From positions 186,001-250,000 of the forward strand of contig JAGKQI010000091.1 in NCBI GenBank assembly GCA_018806915.1: a stretch of 64,000 nucleotides of DNA. The letters are read 5' to 3'. The position numbers were made by a program, and so were the translations under genes. This document shows positions 21,171-30,724 of the stretch, in pieces. The stretch's first letter is position 1; each line of letters starts with the position of its first letter. The notes under the pieces are model-generated. The model was not told the origin of the DNA. It did not search any database and was given only the letters and a program-made list of their open reading frames with translations. This DNA comes from Phytophthora colocasiae. Lineage: Eukaryota; Oomycota; Peronosporomycetes; Peronosporales; Peronosporaceae.

Positions 21171-22157
21171 GTGGTTGGCTAAGCTTCAACCCTTCCTCAG
21201 GTCCTTCTGTGACCGAGGAACAGGCCATGCCGCAATGGTTTTGACCTTGTCGGGATCCGCTCCGGACCCCGACGCTGCTGACGAAGCAGCCGAGGACCTT
21301 AATCTCCTCAGCTGCGAAGACGCACTTGTCGATGTTGGCATAGAGCTTGTTAGCTCTCATGACCTCAAACACTCGACGGAGGTGCTCCCGATGCACCTCT
21401 ATAGCCGTCTTGCCTCCCTCGGCACGGCTATGGACGAATATATCGTCAAAGTACGTCTGCGTGAACGCACGCAAAGGTCTAAACAACTGTGTGACCAAGC
21501 GATTGAAGGTCGCTGGTGCGTTGGATAGACCTTGTGGCATTACCAGCCACTCCCAGAGCATACCGCTCGGCGTGCTCACGGCCGTGAGCGGGATATCACA
21601 CTCCCGCATTAGGATCTGTAGTATCCATCCACCAGATCCAGTGCGCTGTACAGCGTGCAGCCCGCCATGTTGTTCAACAACACATCCTTGCAAGGGATCG
21701 GCGTCTGTGCTGGCACAGTCGCGCTGTTCAGCTTATTGTAAGCATGAACCAGACGCCACTTCCCGTTCGGCTTGCGAACGCAGAAGGTTGGCGTCGAGTG
21801 CGGGGACTTCGATTCCCGCACCATTCCCGCTTTCGCCTTCGCGGCGAAGAACGCGTCAATGACGTCGCTCTGCTCTCGAGGCAGGGGCCATTGACGCGTG
21901 ACACAATACTTTGTGCCTGGCACGAGATCAATCTCGTGCCTGATCCCTCGATCTGGTGGGAGCTTTGAGGGTGGGTCCTTGGACACCACGTCCTCAAACT
22001 CCTTCACTAAAGGATACAGCGGATCCTTTGGATTCTTCAGAATCTCGGAGTCCGTGCGCGACGCACGTTGCTTCCGGAACTCCTCCAGGACGTCTTCGCC
22101 CATCAAAGAGGAGGAGTTCAACTCCTCTGGAGTGGGCTCCGGCCTAAGGAGAACCAT
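21067..22157 (-). pseudogene. Gyp-D1 reverse transcriptase, frameshifted
   Basis: Two overlapping minus frames. The first (22157-21609) has the pre-RT segment PLYPLVKEFEDVVSKDPP, then CVTRQWPLPREQSDVIDAFF, STPTFCVRKPNGKWRLVHAY and YSALDLVDGYYRS with the first Asp. After a shift near 21620 come SGMLWEWLVMPQGLSNAPAT and FTQTYFDDIFVHSRAEGG (YxDD type), then ANIDKCVFAAEEIKVLGC. A second shift follows near 21190. A stop separates it from the upstream protease-linker frame at about 22158. Confidence 0.9.
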
Positions 22158-23372
22158 CTACGATATCTCCCCGGCCTTCAACTCGACCAGGAAGTCCTCC
22201 ATCGCGACTTCCTCGAGGTTCAATAGCTCTGATACCTCAGGCAGGGGTGCCAACTCGATGGCCCCCGCCTTCACGCGATGCCCGGTCACGCTGTCGAAGA
22301 TGTGATAGCACTCTTCGACCGGCTGTGACCTAGGAGCCTTGAGCTCCTCTCCCAAGTCCTCGTGGACTTCTTCGGGATGGTATTCCACCAACCCCGGCTT
22401 ACGACCATGGCGTGGGGTTAACTTACTCACGCCCAGTGGTGCCGGCTCCATGCGGAACTGCGTTACCCGCATTGGAAACACCCTTGGTGTCTTCCTGATC
22501 AGTTATGGTCTGAGCGACCTTGCGTGGAACTACTTCTCTCACGCCTGGTGATGCCATTCCTTCGGCATCACGAGCCCTCGTGGCTCCATGCGGAACTGCG
22601 TTACCCGCATCAGTTATGGTCTGAGCGACCTGGCGTTGAACTACTTCTCGTACTCCCGGCGATGCCACTACTTCGGCATCGCGAGCCATCTTGGCTTCCT
22701 GCGGAACTCTTTCATCCGCTTGTGGACCTAAGTTACCCACCTGGTTAGTGCTCTCGGGCACTACCACAGTCGCAGCCTGCGACTTCGTGCGTGGGGTCCT
22801 GCTGTTGTTGCAGACCCACACGTAGGGCAAGGGCCTCCGCCCGTTGCCCCGGCCACCCATGGCCCACGATCACTTCTCGTGTGGGGCGATGTAGCACCGA
22901 CTACACCAGCCCCCAAATACTCCTCGGACGCTGCCGCGTCCTGGCGGTTCCAGCGAACGCCCTTAGTCCTGACAGAGGTGGGACCATGACTCACCAAAGC
23001 TCTGTCAGAGACTGCAGGCCGGCTAGCCCCAATGGCTTTGCCGCGCCAATCGATCCAGGGCTCGTGCTTCTCAAGCCACGGCATCCCTAGGATCAAGTCG
23101 TACTTGTCCATCTCGAGGACAATAAACGACTCCACGCTGTCGAAGTCCTCAAACGTCACAGCCAGGTCCACCTGGACCTTTGGTACTTCCACCACCGTAC
23201 CATCGGCTAGTCGTACGGCGACTAGCCCACTTCCCTCGCTCTCACGTAGATCGTCCTCAAACTTGCCGCGGTTCCTCGCGACAGTTTGTCGGCGAGCAAA
23301 GTTCTTGCTCGCCCCAGAGTCTATCAAGACTCTAAAGGGGTTGTTAAACCCCCGTACACTCGCGTGTACCAC
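22158..23372 (-). pseudogene. Gyp-D1 aspartic protease and linker to RT
   Basis: Retropepsin-like domain with active site FRVLIDSGASKNFARR (Asp near 23320), flap region VAVRLADGTVVEVPKV and DLILGMPWLEKHEPWIDWRG, all typical of Gypsy protease. After about 22760 the frame changes into a repetitive linker (two similar units around 22500-22700) and ends ELLNLEEVAMEDFLVELKAG before a stop. The protease would process the polyprotein in the particle. Confidence 0.85.
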
Positions 23373-23500
23373 CAGCAGCCCACCGCTGCCCTTCTCCGCT
23401 TTGAGAGTCCCAAGACTCTCTGGGGCTAAGTCTCCACTGCGTGTGCCTCCCGCACCACCCGCATGGGGACTTAGTGTTTCCCCAGTAGGGCGCCCCGCCC

Positions 23501-24352
23501 CTACTGGTCCCCGGAGTTCCCCTGACTCTTGGGCGCCGGCTTCTTCCAGCGGCCCTTAGAGCCTTGAGGCTTGGAAGACCTCTTCCATTGCCCCCCAGAG
23601 GGGCAGACACGTGCGAAGTGTCCGAAACGCCCGCACTCAAAACAGCAGATGCGTTTCTGCTCGGCGAGCCCCAAGTCCATAGGGGCTGGTCCCGAGCCTG
23701 CTCCATTCCCAGGAGCACTGGCCGACGCCGTCGTCGGCTGTGGCCTTGCCACGCAGAGGCAGGAGTCTGAGCCTGTGTATGGCTGTACTCCTCCTGGAGC
23801 GCGACTTGAATCGCCTCCTCCATCGTGTTGACCTGCACGCGGAACAGTTGCGTGCGGGCCGGGCTTACTCTTAAGCCGTCCATGAACACAGTTACTTAGA
23901 TGTGTTCAGGTAGGGGGTTTCCTACCAGAGATGCCGCGAGAACGCGCATCTCTTGGATGTACTCGTGCAGGTCACGTTTCCCTTGCTTGCAGGCTAGGAA
24001 GCGTGACCGCTGGCGATACTCATAGTTTGCCGGGAGGAATGCGGCCCGAAGCTGTTCGCACAGCTGGGCCCAGGATGTAAAACATCCAGGCGACGTCGCT
24101 TCGCGCGTGTACGCCCATGTCTTCGCTCGACCCCCGAGGTTAGACAGCGCGAAAGCGACCCGAAGTCGCTCCACCGAGATGAGAGCCGCCTCCATGGCGA
24201 GCTCAACTTCTCGGATCCAGAAGTGAAGGTTTTCACCTTCTTTCCCTTCATAGGGAAGAACCTTGAGTCTTAAAGGCTTGGGTTGAACCGGCCTCGTTTC
24301 AACCACAGGAGCCTCAAAGGTTCCTCGAACGTGCTCAATGAGCCCACGTTCG
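23501..24352 (-). pseudogene. Gyp-D1 gag, main part
   Basis: Capsid-type gag: RLKVLPYEGKEGENLHFWIR, VAFALSNLGGRAKTWAY, ANYEYRQRSRFLACKQGKRD. A stop at 23896 and frame changes follow; MEEAIQVALQEEY lies in the next frame. The nucleocapsid knuckle CFECGRFGHFARVC (CCHC) lies near 23610-23655, followed by a basic tail. At 24352 the frame is cut by Gyp-B and continues at 61537: MYE joins RGLIEHVRG with one TTCG kept. Confidence 0.85.
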
Positions 24353-25676
24353 TGTGGTGGAGCGGATCTGCCAAAATCTCGTTAAGGCAGGTCTCGATCG
24401 CCACTTGCGCCCAGACACCGACTAACGGAGGGGGTCCCCCGATGATCCGTGATCTTGCTGCGTGTAGTGTTCACCTTGTGTACCCGTCGGTAGGCGGGTT
24501 ACGCTCTTCCAGGTGACTTCTGAAGATGTCTTGGGACGAGAAGAATGTCTTGAGTGACGCAGGGGTGTGAGATAGCGTGGGAATACTTCACTATACCTCA
24601 GAGGGGTTGATCCGGGTCGTAGGCGAGTTCTCGAGCCTTGATCCGGGTGCCTGGTACTTGATCCAGGTCTTCCAATAGTCCAATGTTCGGGATCTGGTCC
24701 CTTCCTTTCCGTTGCTTGCCGCTTCCTTTAGCGGGGGTCTTGAGGGGGTGAGATTCGACGGGATCTTTAGGCTAAACAACCAATTCCTTCCGATCCGATG
24801 TTTGCACTTAAGGATAGTTCACTAGATAGGGCAAAGCTGGCCAATATATTATCCAGACTTAACCGCTATACTAGGTCACGTATCCTTACCTTCTTGACGC
24901 TTGTAGGGCTAATGTAGTTCCCGGTTCCAGGCGTAGCGAAGACACTTGAGTGGTTCACGGCAAATTCGATTCTGTTTATGGTTATTCCTATGCCTACTAA
25001 TCCCATCCTGATTTGCTATCCTACGATCACATGACACTGGCTACATAGCTGATCTCTAGCTTGGTTCCCCTAACCCTGACCCCGCCATGGGGGTCTTGAG
25101 CCGATTCCGTACTTAACCGAAGCTTGATCTCGTACTTAACCGAAGCTTGATCTCGTACTTAATAGGGACTTGATCTCGCACTTGATCGGGACTTGATCGC
25201 TGTCTGATCCCGCTTGGTAGTCGTCCGGGGAATCCGGATCAGGCCACCAGAAGAGTCTGCGTCGCGCCTGGGGCTGAACTTGGTCCGGAGCAAATCTCGT
25301 ACTTAAACGGGAGAGGATCACTGCGTGATCCCACTTCGTCGCCGCCCGGGGAAGCAGGATCAAGCTGTTAGAAGACTTCGGGGCGCCGGGGTGAGCCGAT
25401 CGTGCTCACTTGGGACCCCATCATCGCTGATCGCGCGAGAACATCCTCGATCTCTCCATTCTTCCTCCGGTAGGACTCGGATCACCCACGAACACTGCTC
25501 CACTTGCTCCTCCGCCGGTGTCTCTGTTGCCTGTTCCCCGGCGGGACCCATCGTATCTTCGTCTGATTCGACTCAGATCTGGGGATCACAGGTCCCCCCT
25601 GTCGCTCGTTTCGACTCTATTCGGGTTCGTGGCTGATATCGCCTCTCCGGGAAAAATTCTCGTTCGCTTCACCACA
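24353..25676 (-). repeat. Gyp-B 3' LTR
   Basis: Starts (minus) TGTGGTGAAGCGAACG and ends CGCTCCACCACA; the two ends form an inverted repeat of about 12 bp with one mismatch. It is dense in GATC. The partner is 60213-61536. Differences seen include CTGCCAAAAT versus CTGTCAGAAT near the left end and one changed sub-repeat unit near 25165. Confidence 0.95.
25098..25200. repeat. Sub-repeats within the Gyp-B LTR
   Basis: Short direct repeats of about 23 bp built on CGTACTTAACCGAAGCTTGATCT, four to five degenerate units. The same block occurs at 60958-61060 and, more diverged, in B3 at 13110-13200. A position inside the LTR makes an enhancer-like role possible, but nothing in the sequence proves it. 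Confidence 0.7.
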
Positions 25677-25689
25677 TCCGCCCCCAGCA
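25677..25689 (-). other. Gyp-B polypurine tract
   Basis: On the minus strand GTGCTGGGGGCGGA precedes the LTR start TGTGGTG. The antisense ORF begins about 90 bases further in. Confidence 0.7.
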
Positions 25690-25779
25690 CGTAAGTTGGG
25701 CTGCCGCAGCTCACTTCGGGCTTATTTCCACATTCATCACCTGGGACACAAGTCGTTCAAGCACCACCACTCCTTCACG

Positions 25780-28626
25780 ATGTCCGATTCGCCTCCCTCG
25801 CCCCCTTTGACGCCGAGAACGCCTTCGAGCGAACACTCGATCCGATCCGCTCGATCCACCACCTCACGTTTCTCCACCCCTGGGGTAAACCCTGAGCTGG
25901 TCACTTTGCAAGCGAGACTGGCCCATAGCCAACGGATGCGCGAAACCTTGAGTCGCGATCGGGACCACCTGGACGACACCGTTCGCCGGTTGCGATCCGA
26001 CATGGAGGATATGGAGCGCTTCCGGGACGACCAGGCGGAGGAGATCTTGCGGCTGAACGCCGAAATCGCTCGTCTGCGGTCGGGAACCGGAGATGTTATC
26101 GGTGGGGACGCGATCGCCGCCTTGCTGGATCAGCGGGCTCAGCACGACGCCGAACGGCGGGAGTCTGAGCAGCGAATGGCCCGGATCCAGGCGCGGCTAG
26201 ACTCTGCGCTCGAGGATCTCGACTTCCGGTTGGCCGAACTTCGCGTAGCAGGGGAGACAGAGATCGAACTCCGGGATGAGCTTCAGGATCGCGAACGGGA
26301 GCTCGCCGCCGTGCGCCATGACTTGACTCTCACTCAGCGTAGCCTTGACCGCTGGCAGAGGAACGATTCCTTCCAAGGCCTACCAGCGGCCATGGCCACG
26401 TCCGCTGATCTGGCTCGTCCTTCAGCAGAGGAAGCTCGGTTGAGGTTGGAGTTGACGCGGACTCAAACAGAATTGCTCACCGCTCGAGCCGAGGTTGCGT
26501 ACCTGGAACGCGAGGCAGAAGGCTACCAGGCAGAGCTGGCCCGGGCACACCTCGCCCTGGAGGATGTGTCTGCACCGGATTCTCACGCTCCTCCCTCGGG
26601 CGCAACTGCCGACGCCGCCGCCATCTCCAATCTGGAGCAAGATCTGGCGGACGCTTTGGGAAATCTGGAAATAATTCAGCACGACCGAGACCAGCTCTCC
26701 GTCCAGCATCGTGCCGCGATGGTCGAGCGGGATCAGGCCGTCGCAGACCTGGACCAGGCCCGCCTCGACCGGGATCAGGCGATGCAAGATCTCAATCGAG
26801 TCACGGTGGATCGTGATCGAATCCAGGTCGACCTGGACGACGCCACCCAAGACCGTTTATCGGTCCTCGCCGACCTTGACGTGGCCCGTTCCGCCCGGGA
26901 TGCGGCGACACAGGAACTCGACCAACTCCAGCGACAGAACGCATCGGCCCTCGCTGACCTCGACCAACTCCAGCGACAGAACGCAGAGCTTCGACAGGCT
27001 CATCAAGAGCTGGACGCTGATTATGCCGAAGCCGAACAACAGCTGCATCACGCCGAGGATTCCTCTGCTCGGTTGTCCTCGTGGATCGCGGATCGACGGG
27101 CAGCTCGTGCCACCAAAAGATCTCGAAGCGCCTCCGCCTCCCCGGCCGTTCCTCCTTCCTCACGCAAGCGTCCAGCTCGGAGCTCCTCAGCCCCCCGTGA
27201 TCTAAAACCTGCGGCTACCGAAGCTCCCGGATCAACCCAGCCTGTCACACCGACGGTGGTTCCGACCTCGGCAGGATCAGCGGCGAGCCCGCTGGATCTG
27301 TTGGCGGATCAAGCTTCTGGGCAGGCCGGAGGGGAGGAAACCGACACTCCAGCCCCTGATCCGACCCCGGCATCGACGGATCAGCCCGGATCGCTCCCCG
27401 ACGATGGTGATTCGCAGGACGAGGAAGAGGAAGACTCCGACTACGATCCCCAGCACCCATTCTCATCGCCGTCCGAAGAGGACGAGAGTCCAGAACCCTG
27501 CAATGGAACTAGTTCTGAGGCTGAATCGGAACGTTTCAACGAGGCGGAGGACGCCGAGGAGGACGATGTTCTACGCATGAGCCGCCAACGATCTATCTCG
27601 ACGCACCGGCGCGAGTCCGGTCAGGTTCCGAGAGGCGGATCTTCCGGTGCTCGTGGATCGGGGTCTCCGGACGGCTCAAGCTCATCTCCGGATGGATCAG
27701 GCCCGCCGTCTCCGGGATCACCTCCGGGTTCCCCGTCACCGCCGCCACCTCCTCTCGGCGGTTCTCCGCCCCTCGGGCTCCGACCACCTCTGTTCCCGGT
27801 CGCCTCTTTCATTCCAGGGTACGATCGGCAGCGTACCTTCGCGGCCGCGGACATCGAACCGTGGGATCCGCAGGTGATCGGGCAGTATTCGATCGTGGGT
27901 CTGATTGCCAATTCTTTGGGCAAACGGTTGTTGATCCCTTCGGGTTGGCTGTTCCCTTCTCGGATACAGGCCGGGCCTGCACCGACCCCCGGCACCGAAT
28001 ACCTCAACGGGTTGATCACGGGTGTGAACGTGCTTGATCTGTTGGCTCTGGAGCCGTGGAACGACTTCGCGAACCCGGGTCCCCTCACGTTCGACCTCGA
28101 TTTGCATGAGAGGGAGGGAACACCCCTCGCGGCCGTGGCTGCCACCTATCGCGTCCTGGAGGAACGGCACCGCCAGGCGTTTTGGGAATCCACCCATAAC
28201 CTCGAGATTACCTCTGCCATGCAAGATGCGGATCTCGAACTGCAGCGGTATTACGTCGCTCGCAAGGCCAGGCGGAGTCGGGCTGGGTCTGCTTGGCGCC
28301 AGTTCCTCGCCTCCTTCCCCGCCATGATGCGCGACCAGTGGTTCGATCTCGACATCCTGTTGGATCCGTTCTTCCTTCACCTCCCCATTCCGGCAGTGGA
28401 TGCGGTTCGTTGGTATCCCGGCGTGGCCTCTCGGCGTGCCAACCGGGCGGATCCCAACGCGAACGTCCCAGAGCCGGCGAACCTGATCGAGGCTCTGGAG
28501 GAGTGTGATGAGGCGGATCCGTGGCGTAACCAGTATCGGCAAGACCCGGTCGACCATCCCGCTACCAGGATCCCCCGCCTTATCGGCAAGTTCAATCCTC
28601 CTCCTGCTGGGGCCGCTTCTCCGTAA
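25780..28626 (+). CDS. Gyp-B1 antisense ORF, 948 residues, coiled-coil protein of unknown function
   Basis: Uninterrupted ORF from the ATG at 25780 (MSDSPPSPPLTPRTPSSEHS) to TAA at 28624-28626, on the strand opposite to pol. Layout by residue: 1-45 Ser/Pro/Thr-rich; about 50-430 almost continuous heptad-like coiled coil rich in Leu, Asp, Arg and Gln (LRLELTRTQTELLTARAEVA; a duplicated LDQLQRQNA unit near 390-415); about 440-475 basic, NLS-like (RRAARATKRSRSAS, SRKRPARSSS); 540-575 acidic (QDEEEEDSDYDP); 610-670 Gly/Ser/Pro low complexity; 673-948 a compact, Trp-containing C-terminal domain (VIGQYSIVGLIANSLGKRLL, ARKARRSRAGSAWRQFLASF). I do not recognise the C-terminal domain. The LTR just upstream is the obvious source of an antisense promoter. 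Copies occur in B2 and B3. It could be gag-like, or help assembly or nuclear entry. Confidence 0.85.
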   Translation: MSDSPPSPPLTPRTPSSEHSIRSARSTTSRFSTPGVNPELVTLQARLAHSQRMRETLSRDRDHLDDTVRRLRSDMEDMERFRDDQAEEILRLNAEIARLRSGTGDVIGGDAIAALLDQRAQHDAERRESEQRMARIQARLDSALEDLDFRLAELRVAGETEIELRDELQDRERELAAVRHDLTLTQRSLDRWQRNDSFQGLPAAMATSADLARPSAEEARLRLELTRTQTELLTARAEVAYLEREAEGYQAELARAHLALEDVSAPDSHAPPSGATADAAAISNLEQDLADALGNLEIIQHDRDQLSVQHRAAMVERDQAVADLDQARLDRDQAMQDLNRVTVDRDRIQVDLDDATQDRLSVLADLDVARSARDAATQELDQLQRQNASALADLDQLQRQNAELRQAHQELDADYAEAEQQLHHAEDSSARLSSWIADRRAARATKRSRSASASPAVPPSSRKRPARSSSAPRDLKPAATEAPGSTQPVTPTVVPTSAGSAASPLDLLADQASGQAGGEETDTPAPDPTPASTDQPGSLPDDGDSQDEEEEDSDYDPQHPFSSPSEEDESPEPCNGTSSEAESERFNEAEDAEEDDVLRMSRQRSISTHRRESGQVPRGGSSGARGSGSPDGSSSSPDGSGPPSPGSPPGSPSPPPPPLGGSPPLGLRPPLFPVASFIPGYDRQRTFAAADIEPWDPQVIGQYSIVGLIANSLGKRLLIPSGWLFPSRIQAGPAPTPGTEYLNGLITGVNVLDLLALEPWNDFANPGPLTFDLDLHEREGTPLAAVAATYRVLEERHRQAFWESTHNLEITSAMQDADLELQRYYVARKARRSRAGSAWRQFLASFPAMMRDQWFDLDILLDPFFLHLPIPAVDAVRWYPGVASRRANRADPNANVPEPANLIEALEECDEADPWRNQYRQDPVDHPATRIPRLIGKFNPPPAGAASP

Positions 28627-28981
28627 GTCGTGCTAACTTCGATCACCTGCAGCAAGGCTCGGGGCTTCTCCCCGAGTTCGGATTCGGAACCCCATCCAGG
28701 GCCGTTCTGCATTCTTCCATCTCCATTCGTAACTCTCATAATCTCCACTCGTGATTCTCGTAATCTCCATTCCCACAGCCATTCCCATCGTACTCCATCA
28801 TTTTGAGAACGTGATCCCCTTTCATCTCCATCTCGACATTCCGGATCACCATCTTCCAACGTCAAATTTCCTGCTCACATGCATATACACAAATATAAAA
28901 CTCTCGCTCTGATCTGGATTCTCCTCCACATCAGCTTCCTCGATCACGGCGAGGCAACCCTGTTACCTCGCCTGACTTCCC
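28627..28981. other. Convergent region between antisense ORF and pol of B1
   Basis: 355 bases between two stops facing each other. It contains repeated words CTCATAATCTCCA / CTCGTAATCTCCATTC (28730-28780). The 3' ends of both transcripts must lie here or beyond. The same region in B3 received the 677-bp TIR element. Confidence 0.7.
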
Positions 28982-30724
28982 TTACACTTCTTCGTGCGAC
29001 TGCATCACGCCGAACCGGTTCCGGTTAGCATGGTCACGTAGGAACGCGCTCAATATGGCTCCACAGTTAAGATCAGCTTCGTCGACCCAAGTTGGCTCAT
29101 CATAACCGACCCAGTGCACCAGGAATTCACGATAGATCCGGCCGTAGCGAGTTCGTTTCCCACTTCGCATGTCCGAGATCCGTTCGACCTCGTACTCATC
29201 GGCATCCAGATCCGGGACCCAACTGTCCTCCGGAAGGAGGATCTCATCGAAATCGAGCCGATCTGCTTCATCTACCGTCAACTCGATCCGTGGTCGATCC
29301 GGAAAATTCCGTACCAGCTTTAGCTTAGAAACATGGACCACTGGGAAGATATGGTAATCAGATCCCGCGATCTCCAGCTTGATCGTGAATTCATTGAGCT
29401 TCTCTGCAACACGGAACGGGCCGTGCCAAAGATGAGCGAGTTTACGCGCATACCCTTCCTTCACACGATCTAGATATAGCCAAACTCGTGATCCAGCTTC
29501 GATCTGATGCGGATCGACATCCTCATTGTGCCGATCGGCTCGGTCGGTAATCGCCTCTCGCAGCCTAGCGTTGACCTGTTCTCTCGACTGCTGGTAGTAT
29601 CTCTGAACGCGATATCTCCACCGTCTTGGATCACGGTCGTGGCGCCTGGTCGACCCGATCGGGATCGTCGCTTCCAACGTCGATCTCGGATCCCATCCGT
29701 GTACCAAATAGTGAGGGGTATCTCCCCGAACCCGATCGTGAGCCGTGTTAATAGCGAACGTCAACCTCTCCGCGTATTCATCCCAGTCCTTTTGATCGAG
29801 GTCTTGAACATACATCTTGATCGCCCTAGTCGCCGTTTGCACCATCCGTTCCGCAGTCCCATTGGCCTGTGGTCGGTAGGCCATCGTTGCCCGTTGTCGC
29901 TGCCCCAGGATCTTATTGAACGATCTGAAGAAGTCGGACATGAAACCCGGTTCTCGATCGTGCCTGATCATCTCGCTGGCTCCAAATCTGCGGAACACGC
30001 ATTCTTCATAAGATTCCGCGACGGTCTGGGCCGATCGGGAGGAACTGGCCTTTGCGATCACATATCCCGTGAACAGATCGACCCAGATCAGCAGTTCGGT
30101 GTTGCCTTTGTTGGATCTGGGCAGAGAGGGTATGTGATCCATCGCTATGATCTGGAATGGGTATGTCGCTTGCAGATTCCCAGGCGACTCGCCCCGGATC
30201 GTGGGTCTCCCCTTTCCGGTCTCACAGTCTACACACTCGCCTACGTATCGCTGCACGCTCCGATATAACCCCCTCCAGTGGAAATGATCTCGGATCCGCT
30301 GATAAGTGCGTCCGATCCCCTGATGTCCCCCTTCCAGAGTCGTATGGTAGTGGTGGAGGACATCCTGCTGTAGCGTTTCTGGGACCACAAGCCTCATCAG
30401 GCGATCGCGATCACCACTTGATCTCGGCCCTGGTGGGCAGTAAAATAGCAGATCTTGTTCGTCTACCTCGTACTCGGAGGCGATCTTGGCGTAGGATCCA
30501 GATTCGGCTCGAGTAAGATCCGCGATCTGCCCAGCCAGGTACTTCTTTAGTCCTGCGATCCAGACCTCCTCGTCCTGGGCTCGCCTGATCCGATCAACCC
30601 GCATCTCCCGGATCAGTTCCTCTCGCAGGACAGCGGCACCAGGTCGCGCTCGGGCTGCACGCGTGGCTACGGCCGACACTTGCACAGTTCGATCTTCAAA
30701 TCGAGGGATCAACACCTCATTAAG
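28982..30724 (-). CDS. Gyp-B1 integrase with chromodomain
   Basis: Integrase part of the polyprotein, about 580 codons. Zinc finger HHYHTTLEGGHQGIGRTYQR...CVDCETGKG, catalytic core with IIAMDHIPSLP (Asp), IRHDREPGFMSDFF (Asp) and YRPQANGTAERMVQ (Glu), C-terminal GPF module HLWHGPFRVAEKLNEF, and a chromodomain-like end (DEYEVERISD, FLVHWVGYDEPTWVDE) near 29170-29040. It is in frame with the upstream RT-RNase H ORF but separated by one TGA (30725-30727) where B2 has CGA. With that stop read through or reverted it would be a normal fused pol. Confidence 0.9.
   Translation of the reverse strand, partial: LNEVLIPRFEDRTVQVSAVATRAARARPGAAVLREELIREMRVDRIRRAQDEEVWIAGLKKYLAGQIADLTRAESGSYAKIASEYEVDEQDLLFYCPPGPRSSGDRDRLMRLVVPETLQQDVLHHYHTTLEGGHQGIGRTYQRIRDHFHWRGLYRSVQRYVGECVDCETGKGRPTIRGESPGNLQATYPFQIIAMDHIPSLPRSNKGNTELLIWVDLFTGYVIAKASSSRSAQTVAESYEECVFRRFGASEMIRHDREPGFMSDFFRSFNKILGQRQRATMAYRPQANGTAERMVQTATRAIKMYVQDLDQKDWDEYAERLTFAINTAHDRVRGDTPHYLVHGWDPRSTLEATIPIGSTRRHDRDPRRWRYRVQRYYQQSREQVNARLREAITDRADRHNEDVDPHQIEAGSRVWLYLDRVKEGYARKLAHLWHGPFRVAEKLNEFTIKLEIAGSDYHIFPVVHVSKLKLVRNFPDRPRIELTVDEADRLDFDEILLPEDSWVPDLDADEYEVERISDMRSGKRTRYGRIYREFLVHWVGYDEPTWVDEADLNCGAILSAFLRDHANRNRFGVMQSHEEV

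Noticed and set aside
29507..30268. Long + strand frame opposite the B1 integrase
   Set aside because: Shadow of the integrase frame; the same frame is broken in B2 and carries no recognisable domain.
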